Origin: Planosporangium thailandense
Lineage (GTDB): Bacteria; Actinomycetota; Actinomycetes; Mycobacteriales; Micromonosporaceae
DNA length: 64,000 nt
Reading direction: 5' to 3'
Assembly: GCF_011947195.1 (NCBI RefSeq)
Contig: NZ_JAATVY010000002.1
Coordinates: 434,001 to 498,000, forward strand
The notes beneath the pieces are model-generated. The model did no database searches and was not told the origin of the DNA. It saw only the letters and a list, made by a program, of their open reading frames with translations. Both the position numbers and the translations under genes were made by a program. Positions 33,991-44,007 of this stretch are shown piece after piece (within the stretch, counting starts at the first letter, position 1; the number at the start of each line of letters is the position of its first letter).

Positions 33991-34667
33991 GCATGCGGAT
34001 CGGTGTCGTCACGTTCCCCGGGTCGCTCGACGACCGGGATGCTCAGCGTGCCGTCCGGATCGCGGGCGGGGAGGCCGTGTCGCTGTGGCACGCCGACGCC
34101 GACCTGCACGGCGTCGACGGGGTGGTCCTGCCCGGCGGGTTCTCGTACGGCGACTACCTGCGCTGCGGCGCGATCGCCCGCTTCTCCGCGGTGATGGAGT
34201 CGGTCGTCAAGGCCGCGCACGACGGAATGCCCGTGCTCGGCATCTGCAACGGCTTCCAGATTCTGTGCGAAGCACACCTCCTGCCCGGTGCCCTCACCCG
34301 TAACCAGCACCTGCACTTCCGCAACCGTGACCAGTGGCTGCGGATCGAGTCGACCGGGACCGCCTGGACCGCCGGCTTCGAGGCCGGCCAGGAGATCCTC
34401 ATCCCGGTCAAGAACGGCGAAGGTCGATACGTGGCCGACGCGCGTACGCTTGACGAGCTCGAGGGCGAGGGCCGGATCGTCGCCCGCTACGTGCGGGGCA
34501 ATCCCAACGGATCGGAGCGCGACATCGCTGCGGTCCGCAACGAGGCCGGCAACGTTGTCGGCATCATGCCGCACCCCGAGCACGCCGTCGAGGCGCTGAC
34601 CGGTCCGTCCGTCGACGGGCTGGGCTTCTTCACCTCCGTGCTCGCACACCTCGGAGCGCACGCATGA
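33987..34667 (+). CDS. purQ: Phosphoribosylformylglycinamidine synthase subunit PurQ (glutaminase)
   Basis: A 226-residue class I glutamine amidotransferase that supplies ammonia for FGAM formation. The catalytic Cys is in [14 protein letters not shown] and the His in [10 protein letters not shown]. The N-terminus [19 protein letters not shown] is typical. The GTG at 33987 overlaps the purS stop by four bases; ATG 33993 is an in-frame alternative. The stop overlaps the purL ATG in ATGA. Confidence 0.95.
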   Translation: MSMRIGVVTFPGSLDDRDAQRAVRIAGGEAVSLWHADADLHGVDGVVLPGGFSYGDYLRCGAIARFSAVMESVVKAAHDGMPVLGICNGFQILCEAHLLPGALTRNQHLHFRNRDQWLRIESTGTAWTAGFEAGQEILIPVKNGEGRYVADARTLDELEGEGRIVARYVRGNPNGSERDIAAVRNEAGNVVGIMPHPEHAVEALTGPSVDGLGFFTSVLAHLGAHA

Positions 34668-37348
34668 CCGCGACACCGCGTACCAACGAAAGCGTCGTCG
34701 CGCCGGCCCCCGTGGACCGGCCCGACGAGGTGGAAAACCCGACTCCAGCAGCCACCGTAGCGGAGACTGCCGGCGAGAGCGTCACCGTCGACGTGACCGA
34801 CGCCGCCATCTCGCCGTACTACGACGAGGGCCCCGACACCGTCGAGCGGGCCGCCGGCACCCCGGACGAGGACCAGCCGTTCCTCGAGCTGGGCCTGCGC
34901 GACGACGAGTACGCCCGGATCCGGCAGATCCTCGGGCGGCGTCCGACCCAGGCCGAGCTGGCCATGTACTCGATCATGTGGAGCGAGCACTGCTCCTACA
35001 AGTCGAGCAAGGTCCACCTGGAGCAGTTCAAGGCGAAGGCTCCGAAGTCGGACCGGATGCTCGCCGGCATCGGCGAGAACGCCGGGGTGGTGCAGATCTC
35101 CGACACGCTCGCGGTGACGTTCAAGGCCGAGTCGCACAACCACCCGAGCTTCGTCGAGCCCTACCAGGGTGCGGCCACCGGCGTCGGCGGCATCGTCCGG
35201 GACATCCTCGCCATGGGCGCCCGGCCGATCGCCGTGATGGACGCCCTCCGCTTCGGCGCCGCCGACCACCCGGACACCAAGCGCGTCCTGCCCGGCGTCG
35301 TGGCCGGCGTCGGCGGGTACGGAAACTGCCTGGGCCTGCCCAACATCGGTGGCGAGGTCGTGTTCGACCCCTGCTACCAGGGCAACCCGCTGGTCAACGC
35401 GCTCAGCGTGGGTGTGCTGCCGGTCAGTCGCCTGCAGAACAAGGCCGCGGCCGGCACCGGCAACGTGGTGATCCTGCTCGGCGCCAAGACCGGCCGCGAC
35501 GGCATCGGCGGCGTCTCCGTGCTGGCCAGCGCCACCTTCGAGAGCGGCAGCGAGGGGCGGCGGCCGTCGGTGCAGGTCGGCGACCCGTTCATGGAGAAGC
35601 TGCTGATCGAGTCGTGCCTGGAGGTCTACGACGCCGGGCTCATCGTCGGCATCCAGGACCTCGGTGGCGCCGGCCTGACCTGCGCGCTCAGCGAGACCGC
35701 GGCGGCTGCCGGCACTGGCATGGACATCGACCTGGATCTGGTGCCGCTGCGCGAGCCGTCCATGGAGCCGCACGAGATCCTCGCGAGCGAGTCCCAGGAG
35801 CGGATGCTGCTGATCGTCGAGCCTTCCAAGGTCGACAGCGTGCTCGCGGTCGCCGCGAAGTGGGGCGTGCTCGCGACCCCGCTCGGCACGGTGACCGACA
35901 CCGGCCGCCTGGTCATCAAGTGGCGGGGCAGGCCCGTCGTCGACGTGCCGCCCGGCTCGCTGGCCGACGACGGCCCGGTCTACGCCCGGCCCCTGCGCGA
36001 ACCGGCGGACCTGATCCTGCTCAACGCCGACCGGGCGGAGACCCTGCCGCGGCCGAAGACCGGCGACGAGCTGCGCGCGACCGTCCTGCGGCTGGCGGCC
36101 AGCCCCAACCTGTGCGACAAGACCTGGGTCACCGAGCAGTACGACCGGTACGTGCTCGGCAACACCGTGCTCGCCCAGCCCGAAGACTCCGGCGTGATCC
36201 GGCTCGACGAGGAGAGCGGCCTGGGTATCGCGCTGTCGCTGGACGGCAACGGCCGGTACGCCCGGCTCGACCCGTACAACGGGGCGAAGCTCGCCCTCGC
36301 CGAGGCGTACCGGAACGTGGCCGTCACCGGCGCCACGCCGGTCGCGGTGACCGACTGCCTCAACTTCGGCTCGCCGGAAGACCCGACCGTGATGTGGCAG
36401 TTCGCCGAGGCCGTACGCGGTCTTGCCGACGGCTGCCAGGAGCTGGGGATCCCGGTCACCGGCGGCAACGTCAGCTTCTACAACCAGACCGGGGCCGCCC
36501 CGATCAACCCGACGCCTGTCGTCGGCGTCCTCGGTGTCCTGTCCGACGTCACGAAGCGGGTGCCGATGGGCTTCTCGGCCGACGGGGACGTCCTGATCCT
36601 GCTCGGTCAGACCCGCGCCGAGCTGTCGGGCTCGGAGTGGGCGTGGGTCGAGCACGGGCACCTCGGCGGTCGCCCGCCGATGGTGGACCTCGCCGCCGAG
36701 AAGCTGCTCGCGTCCGTCCTGGTGACCGCCGCTGAGCGGGGCCACCTCGGCGCCGCGCACGACCTGTCCGACGGCGGCCTGGCGCAGGCCCTGGTCGAGG
36801 CCTGCCTGCGGCACAACCTCGGCGCGACGATCTCGTTCCCCGACGAGGTCGACCCGTTCGTGCTGCTGTTCTCCGAGTCGGCCGGCCGGGCGCTCGTCGC
36901 GGTGCCGCGCGGGCACGAGGAGGAGTTCCTGGCGCTGTGCACGGAGTGGAACCTGGCCCACGCCCGTATCGGCGTGGTCGACGGCCGCAGCGCGGCCCTC
37001 GAGGTCAGCGGCCAGTTCCGCATCCCGTTCGCCGAGCTCCGGGAGGCGTTCACGTCGACCCTGCCGGGCCTGTTCGGCCACGTGGTGGGCGCCACCGGGC
37101 AGCAGGACGCCCCGGCCGCCGGTGCTGTCGCCGACGCGGCGGCTGACACCGCACCCGAGGCCGACCTGGCGCTCGAAGCTGACCAGGCGGCCCGGGGTGA
37201 GCTTGCCGCCGAGGCGGTGGTCGCCGCGGACGCGACGGACGGCACCGAGCCCGGCGAGCCGGCGGCGGAGGCCGCGGAACCGGCCAAGCCGGCGGCGGAG
37301 GCCGCGGAACCGGCCGAGGACGCGACGGAGACCGGCACGTCGGACTGA
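34664..37348 (+). CDS. purL: Phosphoribosylformylglycinamidine synthase subunit PurL
   Basis: Synthetase subunit of 894 residues, about 150 longer than usual small PurL proteins. The core begins near residue 75 ([21 protein letters not shown]) and shows [12 protein letters not shown], the substrate His in [13 protein letters not shown]-type ATP loops such as [17 protein letters not shown] and the second-half NCLNFG-like [11 protein letters not shown]. The extra length is a Thr/Ala/Asp-rich N-terminal extension and an Ala/Glu/Pro-rich C-terminal tail of roughly 110 residues with an internal repeat. Both tails look disordered. It closes the purS-purQ-purL operon. Confidence 0.95.
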   Translation: MTATPRTNESVVAPAPVDRPDEVENPTPAATVAETAGESVTVDVTDAAISPYYDEGPDTVERAAGTPDEDQPFLELGLRDDEYARIRQILGRRPTQAELAMYSIMWSEHCSYKSSKVHLEQFKAKAPKSDRMLAGIGENAGVVQISDTLAVTFKAESHNHPSFVEPYQGAATGVGGIVRDILAMGARPIAVMDALRFGAADHPDTKRVLPGVVAGVGGYGNCLGLPNIGGEVVFDPCYQGNPLVNALSVGVLPVSRLQNKAAAGTGNVVILLGAKTGRDGIGGVSVLASATFESGSEGRRPSVQVGDPFMEKLLIESCLEVYDAGLIVGIQDLGGAGLTCALSETAAAAGTGMDIDLDLVPLREPSMEPHEILASESQERMLLIVEPSKVDSVLAVAAKWGVLATPLGTVTDTGRLVIKWRGRPVVDVPPGSLADDGPVYARPLREPADLILLNADRAETLPRPKTGDELRATVLRLAASPNLCDKTWVTEQYDRYVLGNTVLAQPEDSGVIRLDEESGLGIALSLDGNGRYARLDPYNGAKLALAEAYRNVAVTGATPVAVTDCLNFGSPEDPTVMWQFAEAVRGLADGCQELGIPVTGGNVSFYNQTGAAPINPTPVVGVLGVLSDVTKRVPMGFSADGDVLILLGQTRAELSGSEWAWVEHGHLGGRPPMVDLAAEKLLASVLVTAAERGHLGAAHDLSDGGLAQALVEACLRHNLGATISFPDEVDPFVLLFSESAGRALVAVPRGHEEEFLALCTEWNLAHARIGVVDGRSAALEVSGQFRIPFAELREAFTSTLPGLFGHVVGATGQQDAPAAGAVADAAADTAPEADLALEADQAARGELAAEAVVAADATDGTEPGEPAAEAAEPAKPAAEAAEPAEDATETGTSD
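37259..37318 (+). repeat. 30-bp tandem repeat in the purL tail
   Basis: Two 30-base units (37259-37288, 37289-37318) differ at one position and encode [10 protein letters not shown] and [10 protein letters not shown]. They lie in the disordered C-terminal extension of PurL and are candidates for copy-number change between strains. Confidence 0.85.
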
Positions 37349-37393
37349 CGCGGGCCTGCCGGTACCCGGCAAGCTGTCGGTCAACAGTTCATA

Positions 37394-37439
37394 GAAAAGG
37401 GCGGCGGGGTTCGTGGAAACGAACCCCGCCGCCCTTTTC
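37394..37439. terminator. Bidirectional terminator after purL
   Basis: Arms of 20 bp (37394-37413 and 37420-37439) are perfectly complementary around the loop TGGAAA. The stem starts with GAAAA and ends with TTTTC, so it carries a T-run in both directions. It separates purL from the convergent surface-protein gene. Confidence 0.9.
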
Positions 37440-37454
37440 GCTGCGGCTTGAACC

Positions 37455-39200
37455 CTAGTCGTCGAGCCAGTTGAGCTGCTGCCGGTCGCCGCCCTGACCC
37501 GCCTGCGGCGCGCCGCGCCGGGCCGCACCCGCCGTGGGCGCCGGCGGGGGCTCCTCCTGGTGGTACGGGTCCTGGGGCGGCGGGTAAGCGGCGGTGTTGT
37601 CGTAGCCGCCGTGCTGCTGCTGTGCGCCGTAGCCGCCCTGCTGGGGCCCAGCGGCGGGGTAGGTGCCCCCGTCGCCCTGCCACGGCCGGGTGGCCTCCTC
37701 GTAGCGCGGAGGGGCACCGGCGGGGCCGCCGTAGCCCGGCTGCCCACCGTAGGCCGGCTGCTGCCCGCCATAGCCGGGCTGCCCGCCGTAAGCCTGCTCG
37801 CCGCCGTAGCCGGGCTGTCCCCCGTACGCCGGCTGACCGCCGTACGGGTTGCCGTACTCGCCGCCCTGCATCGCGCCCGGCCCGTACATGGCCGTCGGAG
37901 CGCCGGCGTAGCCCTGCTGCTGCGTCGCCTGGTCGTAGCCGGCCGGGTAGCCGACCTGGGTCGGTGCGTCGTAGCCGCCGTACCCGTTCGGTGCCGGCGG
38001 GTAGCCGGGGTGCTGGGTCGGGTAGGGAGCCGCGTACGGGTCGGGGAACTCGTCCTCCGGACGCGCCGGGGGGATGATCGCGGTGGCCGCGTCCGAGACC
38101 CCGGGCATCCCCATCGCCTGCGTCATGCCGGGATGTCCGACCATCGGGGCGCCGCCGTACATCCCGGCACCGGCCGGTCCGTTGGGGCCGCTCGGCGCGG
38201 CACCCTCGTCGCCTTCGTCGTCGTCGCGCTTGCGGCGGTTGACGAACATCATGACGAACACGCCGATGCCGGCCAGGACGAGCAGCACGGCCAGGACGAG
38301 GATGATCCACGAGACGGCGCTGAGGCCGGTGCTGGAGGCCGCCTTCTGGGTGTTCGGAGCGGCCGCCTGCGGCGTGGCCCCGTCGGCGCTCGGGGCCTGG
38401 CCGTCGAGGCTGGGCAGCGCTTCCGGGCTGGCCGAGTCGCTGGCGACGGCGGTCGGCTTCAGCGCGAACACGACGTTGACGGACTGGCCGGCCTGCGCGT
38501 CGACACCCTTGACCTGGGTTTCGTACCCGTTCTTGCTGACGCCGATCTGCAGGGTGCCCGGCGTGATGGGCTTGTCCGATGTCGCGGTGAACTTGAAGTT
38601 GCCGTTGTTGTCGGTGCCGGTCTGGCACGGCGACTTCCCCGGCGCGCAGGCGCCGTTGTCGCCCAGCGCCACCAGGGCGTTCTTGACCGCGGCGCCGGTC
38701 GTGGAGTCCTTCACCGTGCCGGTGACCTGCGTGACCGTCGGCGCCTTCGTCGGCGACGGCTGGGGGCCCTTCACGGTGGCGCTGAAGCTCCCCGAGTCGC
38801 TGGCGCCGGTCGTGTCATTGGCGGTGACCGTGCCCTGAATCTGCTTCGACTGCCCGGGATCGACGTTCCCGGTCGCCTGCAGGGTGATGCGCACCGTCTT
38901 CGACGACGGGGCGGTGAAGGTGAGGGTGCACCGAACGCCGTCCCAGCCCTGGCAGTCCGCGGCCGTGGCGGTCGCGTTGGTGGGGTTCGGCAGCGTGAGG
39001 GTGACCTTGGCCGCCGGCGACGTCTCGGTCACCGTGACGTTCAGCGTCTGCTGCTGGTTGGGGGCGAAGTCCGGCAGCGATCCGACCTTCACCGTGACGG
39101 TGCCGGGGTCGGCGTACGCGGGGCCCGCGATGGCCAGGGCACCGAGCGCGGCGATCCCCGCCACGCCGGCGCCCATCAATGCTTTCGGGTGTCTGGTCAC
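37455..39200 (-). CDS. Membrane-anchored surface protein with long YGGQP-rich tail
   Basis: A 581-residue protein. GTG 39200, with GGAGG seven bases upstream, starts a signal peptide (KALMGAGVAGIAALGALAIAG) ending near AYA-DP. The outer part has a DUF11/Ig-like domain and a carboxypeptidase-regulatory-like or Cna-B-type domain (VTGTVKDSTTGAAVKNALVAL, TDNNGNFKFTATSDKP). A membrane helix (SWIILVLAVLLVLAGIGVFV) and a basic stop (NRRKRDDDE) follow. The last 250 residues are cytoplasmic, disordered and rich in Gly, Tyr, Pro and Gln, with repeated YGGQPGYGG units. It resembles cell-surface scaffolds, but the function is unknown. Confidence 0.85.
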   Translation of the reverse strand: MTRHPKALMGAGVAGIAALGALAIAGPAYADPGTVTVKVGSLPDFAPNQQQTLNVTVTETSPAAKVTLTLPNPTNATATAADCQGWDGVRCTLTFTAPSSKTVRITLQATGNVDPGQSKQIQGTVTANDTTGASDSGSFSATVKGPQPSPTKAPTVTQVTGTVKDSTTGAAVKNALVALGDNGACAPGKSPCQTGTDNNGNFKFTATSDKPITPGTLQIGVSKNGYETQVKGVDAQAGQSVNVVFALKPTAVASDSASPEALPSLDGQAPSADGATPQAAAPNTQKAASSTGLSAVSWIILVLAVLLVLAGIGVFVMMFVNRRKRDDDEGDEGAAPSGPNGPAGAGMYGGAPMVGHPGMTQAMGMPGVSDAATAIIPPARPEDEFPDPYAAPYPTQHPGYPPAPNGYGGYDAPTQVGYPAGYDQATQQQGYAGAPTAMYGPGAMQGGEYGNPYGGQPAYGGQPGYGGEQAYGGQPGYGGQQPAYGGQPGYGGPAGAPPRYEEATRPWQGDGGTYPAAGPQQGGYGAQQQHGGYDNTAAYPPPQDPYHQEEPPPAPTAGAARRGAPQAGQGGDRQQLNWLDD

Positions 39201-39352
39201 GCCGCCAGCCCTCCGGTTCGTTCCCCGCTGAACCTCATCCGAGCCCTTCCCCGCCGCTGTCGACTGCGCCATGTCGAGCGGCGTTCCTGTAGCGTGCTGC
39301 ACCGCAGCAAACTATGCCTTGTCCATCGGCCTGCGCGAAAGGCAGGCACGTG

Positions 39353-39388
39353 TTGCCATCGTCCTACGGCCGGTCGTATCGTCCGGAC
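39353..39388 (+). promoter_or_regulatory. Candidate promoter for a leaderless message
   Basis: TTGCCA (39353-39358), an 18-base spacer and TATCGT (39377-39382) are followed after six bases by the GTG at 39389. Transcription would start at the start codon itself. No Shine-Dalgarno sequence is present, in agreement. Confidence 0.45.
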
Positions 39389-39742
39389 GTGTCCGACAAG
39401 CCACCGTATTACCAGGCTGTCGCGGCTGTGCTTGATGCGCTGGCAAATGGCCGTACTCCAGACCGCGCGACAGTACGCGACGCCGTGCGGACAACGCTTT
39501 CCGTGCTAGCGGCCAAGTCTCCGGGCCGTTCGGTGGAGGTGAGGGTTCCTCCGTACGGAGCCGTCCAGTGTGTGGGTGGTCCTCGCCACACCCGGGGCAC
39601 GCCGCCGAACGTGGTGGAAATGGACCCGGTGACCTGGCTTGAGCTGGCCATCGGCCGCACTGGCTGGGCCGCCGCGGTGACTGCCGGCCGGGTCGCCGCA
39701 AGCGGCGTTCGGGCGGACTTGTCGTCTCTCCTTCCGCTGTAA
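39389..39742 (+). CDS. Sterol-carrier-family (SCP2-like) protein
   Basis: A 117-residue soluble protein with the pattern of bacterial SCP2/MDMPI-C-like small domains: [37 protein letters not shown] and [16 protein letters not shown]. In actinobacteria such a gene is usually next to purF, as here. It may bind a lipid or other hydrophobic ligand in the cytoplasm, but no ligand is known. GTG 39389 has no ribosome-binding site but an upstream promoter positioned for leaderless translation. Confidence 0.85.
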   Translation: MSDKPPYYQAVAAVLDALANGRTPDRATVRDAVRTTLSVLAAKSPGRSVEVRVPPYGAVQCVGGPRHTRGTPPNVVEMDPVTWLELAIGRTGWAAAVTAGRVAASGVRADLSSLLPL

Positions 39743-39895
39743 CGACGGGGTGGGCGACTAGATCACGGCCCATGTCCGAATTGTGCCAGTGGGTCGGAGT
39801 ATGAACCTCGGGTACGCTGGGTGCCGCGACGACCAGCGTGTGCGTGGCGGCAACGTCACCCCGACGCCCCACGGCGACATTTCACAGGAGCGGCA

Positions 39896-41530
39896 GTGCC
39901 CCGAGGCGACGGTCTGCTTACGCATGACCTCGATCCCCAACACCCCGGCCCGCAGGATGCGTGTGGCGTCTTCGGCGTCTGGGCGCCCGGCGAAGAGGTC
40001 TCCAAGCTGACGTACTTCGGGCTGTACGCGCTGCAGCACCGGGGCCAGGAGGCGGCCGGCATCGCCGTCTCCGACGGGTCGAGCGTGGTGGTCTACAAGG
40101 ACCTGGGCCTGGTGGCACAGGTCTTCGACGAACCGACCCTGGCGAGCCTGCGCGGCCACATCGCCATCGGTCACGCGCGCTACTCCACCACCGGCGCCTC
40201 CACCTGGGAGAACGCCCAGCCGACGCTGCGGGCGACCCCGCCGCGCGGCCCCGCCGGGGGCGAGTCGGCGGCCACGACGATCGCCCTTGCGCACAACGGC
40301 AACCTGGTCAACACCGCCGAGCTCGCGCGCCGCGTGGCCGAGCTGGGCATCACCGACACCAACGCGACCTCGGACACCGCGCTCGTCACGGCGCTTCTCG
40401 CGGCCAAGCCCGACCTGTCGGTCGAGGCCGCGGCGCTCGAGGTGCTCCCCACCCTGCGCGGCGCCTTCAGCTTCGTCTTCATGGACGAGAACACCCTGTA
40501 TGCGGCGCGCGACCCGCAGGGGGTACGGCCGCTGGTGCTGGGCCGCCTGGAGCGGGGCTGGGTGGTCGCGAGCGAGACCGCCGCCCTCGACATGGTGGGC
40601 GCCAGCGTGGTCCGCGAGATCGAGCCGGGCGAGCTGGTCGCGATCGACGAGCACGGGCTGCGCTCGAGCCGGTTCGCCGTCCCGGACCCCAAGGGCTGCC
40701 TGTTCGAGTACGTCTACCTGGCGCGCCCGGACAGCACGATCAGCGGCCGCAACATCTACGCCGGCCGGGTGGCGATCGGGCGGGCGCTCGCCCGCGAGTA
40801 CCCCGCCGAGGCCGACCTCGTGATCCCGGTTCCCGAGTCGGGCACTCCGGCCGCGATCGGGTACGCGGAGGAGTCGGGGATCACCTACGGCGCCGGGCTC
40901 GTCAAGAACGCCTACGTCGGGCGCACGTTCATCCAGCCGTCGCAGACGATCCGTCAGCTGGGCATCCGGCTGAAGCTCAACCCGCTGCGCGACAACGTAC
41001 GGGGCAAGCGGGTCGTCGTGGTCGACGACTCGATCGTGCGGGGCAACACGCAGCGGGCGATCATCCGGATGCTGCGCGAGGCCGGCGCCGTCGAGGTGCA
41101 CGTCCGCATCTCGTCTCCGCCGGTCAAGTGGCCGTGCTTCTACGGCATCGACTTCGCCACGAAGGCCGAGCTGCTCGCCAACGGCCTGGACACCGAGGGG
41201 ATCCGGCGGTCGATCGGGGCCGACTCGCTGGGGTACATCTCGCTGCCGGGCCTGATCGCGGCGACCGAGCAGCCCAAGACCCGGCTGTGCCGGGCGTGCT
41301 TCGACGGGGAGTACCCGATCGACCTCCCCGCCGATAACGTCATCGGCAAACACGTGCTGGAGGGGCTGGCCAAGACGGCCAGCAGTTCCGGTGGCCGTGC
41401 CCCGCGGCGCGAGGCGGACTCGTCGCACCCCGGCGAGAACGCCCGGCGCGCCGGTAATGATCTGCAGGCTGGCGGCGGCGATCGCGTCGCGGCAAGTCCC
41501 GGCGGCGCGGATGCCCTGTTGCGTCCGTGA
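39896..41530 (+). CDS. purF: Amidophosphoribosyltransferase
   Basis: First enzyme of purine synthesis: transfers glutamine ammonia to PRPP. GTG 39896 follows AGGAG by five bases. A 22-residue propeptide precedes Cys23 in DACGVFGVWA, which becomes the N-terminal nucleophile after cleavage. The PRPP-binding motif is VVVVDDSIVRGNTQR. Cys residues in KGCLFEY, KWPCFYGID and RLCRACFDGEY fit the [4Fe-4S] type known in Bacillus. The roughly 45-residue C-terminal tail after the conserved part is Arg/Ala-rich and unusual. Confidence 0.95.
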   Translation: MPRGDGLLTHDLDPQHPGPQDACGVFGVWAPGEEVSKLTYFGLYALQHRGQEAAGIAVSDGSSVVVYKDLGLVAQVFDEPTLASLRGHIAIGHARYSTTGASTWENAQPTLRATPPRGPAGGESAATTIALAHNGNLVNTAELARRVAELGITDTNATSDTALVTALLAAKPDLSVEAAALEVLPTLRGAFSFVFMDENTLYAARDPQGVRPLVLGRLERGWVVASETAALDMVGASVVREIEPGELVAIDEHGLRSSRFAVPDPKGCLFEYVYLARPDSTISGRNIYAGRVAIGRALAREYPAEADLVIPVPESGTPAAIGYAEESGITYGAGLVKNAYVGRTFIQPSQTIRQLGIRLKLNPLRDNVRGKRVVVVDDSIVRGNTQRAIIRMLREAGAVEVHVRISSPPVKWPCFYGIDFATKAELLANGLDTEGIRRSIGADSLGYISLPGLIAATEQPKTRLCRACFDGEYPIDLPADNVIGKHVLEGLAKTASSSGGRAPRREADSSHPGENARRAGNDLQAGGGDRVAASPGGADALLRP

Positions 41531-41617
41531 CGTGAGGTTCGACCCGCGGGCGTCGAGTAATCGATCCGGCGGTACTCGCGGTAGCAGCCGCGATGCATAT
41601 GGGAGAAAGTGACGCAC

Positions 41618-42814
41618 GTGACTGAGCGCATCGACAACGCGGACGCCAACGGCGTACCTGGAACCGCCGACAACGGAGAGACGGCCGAGACGACCGAGCA
41701 GGGCAGGAAGGCCGACAAGCAGCTGTGGTCGGCCGGCAGCAACGGCCGCGAGCGGCGCCGGCGTACCGTCACCTACGCCGACGCGGGCGTTTCGATCCAC
41801 GCCGGTGAGCAGGCGGTCGAGCTGCTCAAAGGCAAGGTCCACCGCACCTGGCGGCCGGAGGTCGTCGGCGACATCGGCGGCTTCGCGGGCCTGTTCCGGC
41901 TGGACGTGAACAAGTACCGCAACCCGGTCCTGGCCTCCTCCACCGACGGCGTCGGCACCAAGCTGGTCATCGCCCAGCAGATGGACATCCACGACACGGT
42001 CGGCATCGACCTGGTCGCGATGGTCGTCGACGATCTCGTCGCGTGCGGGGCTGAGCCGCTGTTCCTGCTCGACTACATCGCGTGTGGCGAGGTCGTGCCC
42101 GAGCGGGTGGCCGAGATCGGCGCGGGGATCGCCGACGGCTGCCGGTACGCCGGATGCTCGCTGCTGGGCGGCGAGACGGCCGAGCACCCGGGCGTGATGC
42201 GGCCCGACGAGTACGACATCTCCGGCACCGGCGTCGGTGTGGTCGAGGAGGACCAGATCCTGGGCCGCGACCGGGTCGAGGTCGGCGACGTCGTGATCGC
42301 CATGCGCTCCTCGGGGCTGCACTCCAACGGCTACTCGCTGGTCCGGCACGTCCTGCTGGGCGCCGGTCGGATGCGGCTGGACAGCGTGGTGGAGGAGTTC
42401 GGCCGGCAGCGCACGCTCGGCGAGGAGCTGCTCACGCCGACCAAGATCTACGCCCGGGACTGCCTGGACCTGATCACCGAGTGCGACGTGCACGCGCTGG
42501 CCCACGTGACCGGCGGCGGCATCCCCGGCAACCTGGTCCGGGTGCTGCCCGACCACGTCGACGCCGTGGTCGACCGGGCCACGTGGCGGCCGCAACCCAT
42601 CTTCGAGCTGGTGCGCACCAAGGGGCGCATCGACGACATGGAGATGGAGAGCACGTTCAACATGGGCATCGGCATGTTCGCGATCGTCGCGGCCGAGGAC
42701 GCCGACCGTACGCTGGCGTTCCTCGCCGGTCGCGGGATCGACTCCTGGCAGGTCGGCGAGGTCATCGAGGGCACCGGGAATGTCCAGATGGTCGGTTCCC
42801 ACACGCGAGGCTGA
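41618..42814 (+). CDS. purM: Phosphoribosylformylglycinamidine cyclo-ligase
   Basis: AIR synthetase, which closes FGAM to aminoimidazole ribotide using ATP. The 398-residue length includes about 50 extra residues at the N-terminus, rich in Glu, Thr and Ala, before the conserved TYADAGVSIHAGEQAVELLK. STDGVGTKLVIAQ, LLGGETAEHPG and HVTGGGIPGNLVRVLP are typical motifs. GTG 41618 was chosen; GTG 41609 is in frame but almost touches the GGGAGA ribosome-binding site. It is preceded by purF in the same direction. Confidence 0.95.
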   Translation: MTERIDNADANGVPGTADNGETAETTEQGRKADKQLWSAGSNGRERRRRTVTYADAGVSIHAGEQAVELLKGKVHRTWRPEVVGDIGGFAGLFRLDVNKYRNPVLASSTDGVGTKLVIAQQMDIHDTVGIDLVAMVVDDLVACGAEPLFLLDYIACGEVVPERVAEIGAGIADGCRYAGCSLLGGETAEHPGVMRPDEYDISGTGVGVVEEDQILGRDRVEVGDVVIAMRSSGLHSNGYSLVRHVLLGAGRMRLDSVVEEFGRQRTLGEELLTPTKIYARDCLDLITECDVHALAHVTGGGIPGNLVRVLPDHVDAVVDRATWRPQPIFELVRTKGRIDDMEMESTFNMGIGMFAIVAAEDADRTLAFLAGRGIDSWQVGEVIEGTGNVQMVGSHTRG

Positions 42815-42903
42815 CCCACAGACCTCCCGACGGATCTAGAACCCGGTACCGCCACCGCATACGCTGAACCTTCCTACGGCGCCAGCCCGAGGAGGACACC
42901 GGT

Positions 42904-44007
42904 TTGTGGACGGGCATGCGAGGGATCGCCCCGGTTCCGGGGTACGTCGTCATGCAACCGACCACCTTGTGCAATCTCGACTGCGCGTACTGCTACCTGC
43001 CGCATCGCGCGGTTGACCGCCGCATGCCGGCGGAGGTGGCGCGGGCGGTCGCGTCCTCGGTCAACGGGTGGGCGGCCGCGAACGACCGGTTCTCGGTGGT
43101 CTGGCACGGCGGGGAGCCCCTCGCGGCCGGGCGGGCGCACCTCGCCGACCTGATGGCGCCGTTCGCCGGTGTCGAGCACCACGTACAGACGAACGCGACA
43201 CTCATCGACGACGCCTGGTGCGAGTTCTTCGTCAGGCACGACGTACGCGTGAGCGTCAGCGTCGACGGGCCGGCGGAGTCGAACTCCGACCGGGTCACCC
43301 GGGGCGGCTCCCCGGCGTACGGGCGCATCCTGCGCGGCGTCGAGGCGCTGCGCAGGCACGGCATCCCGTTCTCCGCCCTGTGCGTGGTCTCCGCCCCCCG
43401 CGGCGGCCTCGCCAAGGAGCTGTACGCGTACTTCCTCGAGCTCGGCTGTGAGGTGCTGGGCTTCAACATCGAGGAGCGGGAGGGCGTCAACTCCCGCTCC
43501 AACGATTTCGGCGACGACGCCGTGCGTACCTTCTGGGCCGAGCTGGTGGAGGCCTGGCGGTCGGACCCCCGGCTCCACGTCCGGGAGGTCGAATGGACTC
43601 TGCGGTACGCCGGCGCCGTCCTCGACGGGACGGCTGACGAGGTGCTGCCCCGGGCGCTCGACCCGATCCCGACGGTCGCCGCCGACGGCCGGGTCTTCCT
43701 GTTCTCACCCGAGCTCGCCGGCTTCACCGACCCGCGCTACGGCGATTTCAGCAGCGGCAACGTGTTGACCACCCCGCTCGACGAGGTGTTGCGTGGGGCC
43801 GCGGGCTCCGCGTCCTGGGTACCCGAGTACCTCGCGGGGGTCGAGGCGTGCCGGAACGCGTGCCCCTACTTCGGGTTCTGCGGCGGCGCCCACGCGGCCA
43901 ACCGGTACTTCGAGCACGGCCGCTTCGACGGTACGCAGACCAGCCACTGCCGAAATAGCAAGATCCAGCTACTGGAGGGAGTGCTCGACCATGCCCGAAC
44001 CCACTGA
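42904..44007 (+). CDS. amcB: Radical SAM/SPASM cyclophane-forming peptide maturase (AmcB-like)
   Basis: A 367-residue radical SAM enzyme. Cys23, Cys27 and Cys30 in LCNLDCAYCYLP bind the [4Fe-4S] cluster that cleaves SAM. WHGGEPLAAG and SVSVDGPAESN are standard core motifs. The C-terminus has a SPASM-like set, Cys316, Cys320, Cys326 and Cys349 (ACRNACPYFGFCGG ... SHCRNSK), for auxiliary clusters. TTG 42904 lies eight bases after GGAGGA; the ATG at 42916 is an alternative. The gene overlaps the start of a 65-residue precursor-like peptide by 17 bases. The predicted action is a bond between an aromatic ring and a beta-carbon two residues downstream. The AmcB name is from recall of the family, not a search. 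Confidence 0.8.
   Translation: MWTGMRGIAPVPGYVVMQPTTLCNLDCAYCYLPHRAVDRRMPAEVARAVASSVNGWAAANDRFSVVWHGGEPLAAGRAHLADLMAPFAGVEHHVQTNATLIDDAWCEFFVRHDVRVSVSVDGPAESNSDRVTRGGSPAYGRILRGVEALRRHGIPFSALCVVSAPRGGLAKELYAYFLELGCEVLGFNIEEREGVNSRSNDFGDDAVRTFWAELVEAWRSDPRLHVREVEWTLRYAGAVLDGTADEVLPRALDPIPTVAADGRVFLFSPELAGFTDPRYGDFSSGNVLTTPLDEVLRGAAGSASWVPEYLAGVEACRNACPYFGFCGGAHAANRYFEHGRFDGTQTSHCRNSKIQLLEGVLDHARTH

Noticed and set aside
34487..37771. A 1094-residue minus-strand frame opposite purL
   Set aside because: It is a shadow of purL; the sense strand has all FGAM synthetase motifs and an operon context.
37700..37860. Short, regularly spaced repeats suggestive of a CRISPR array
   Set aside because: They encode YGGQP-type repeats of the surface protein in frame and lack unique spacers of constant length.
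39758..42802. A 1014-residue minus-strand frame opposite purF and purM
   Set aside because: It spans two well-defined genes on the other strand and lacks any recognisable domain.
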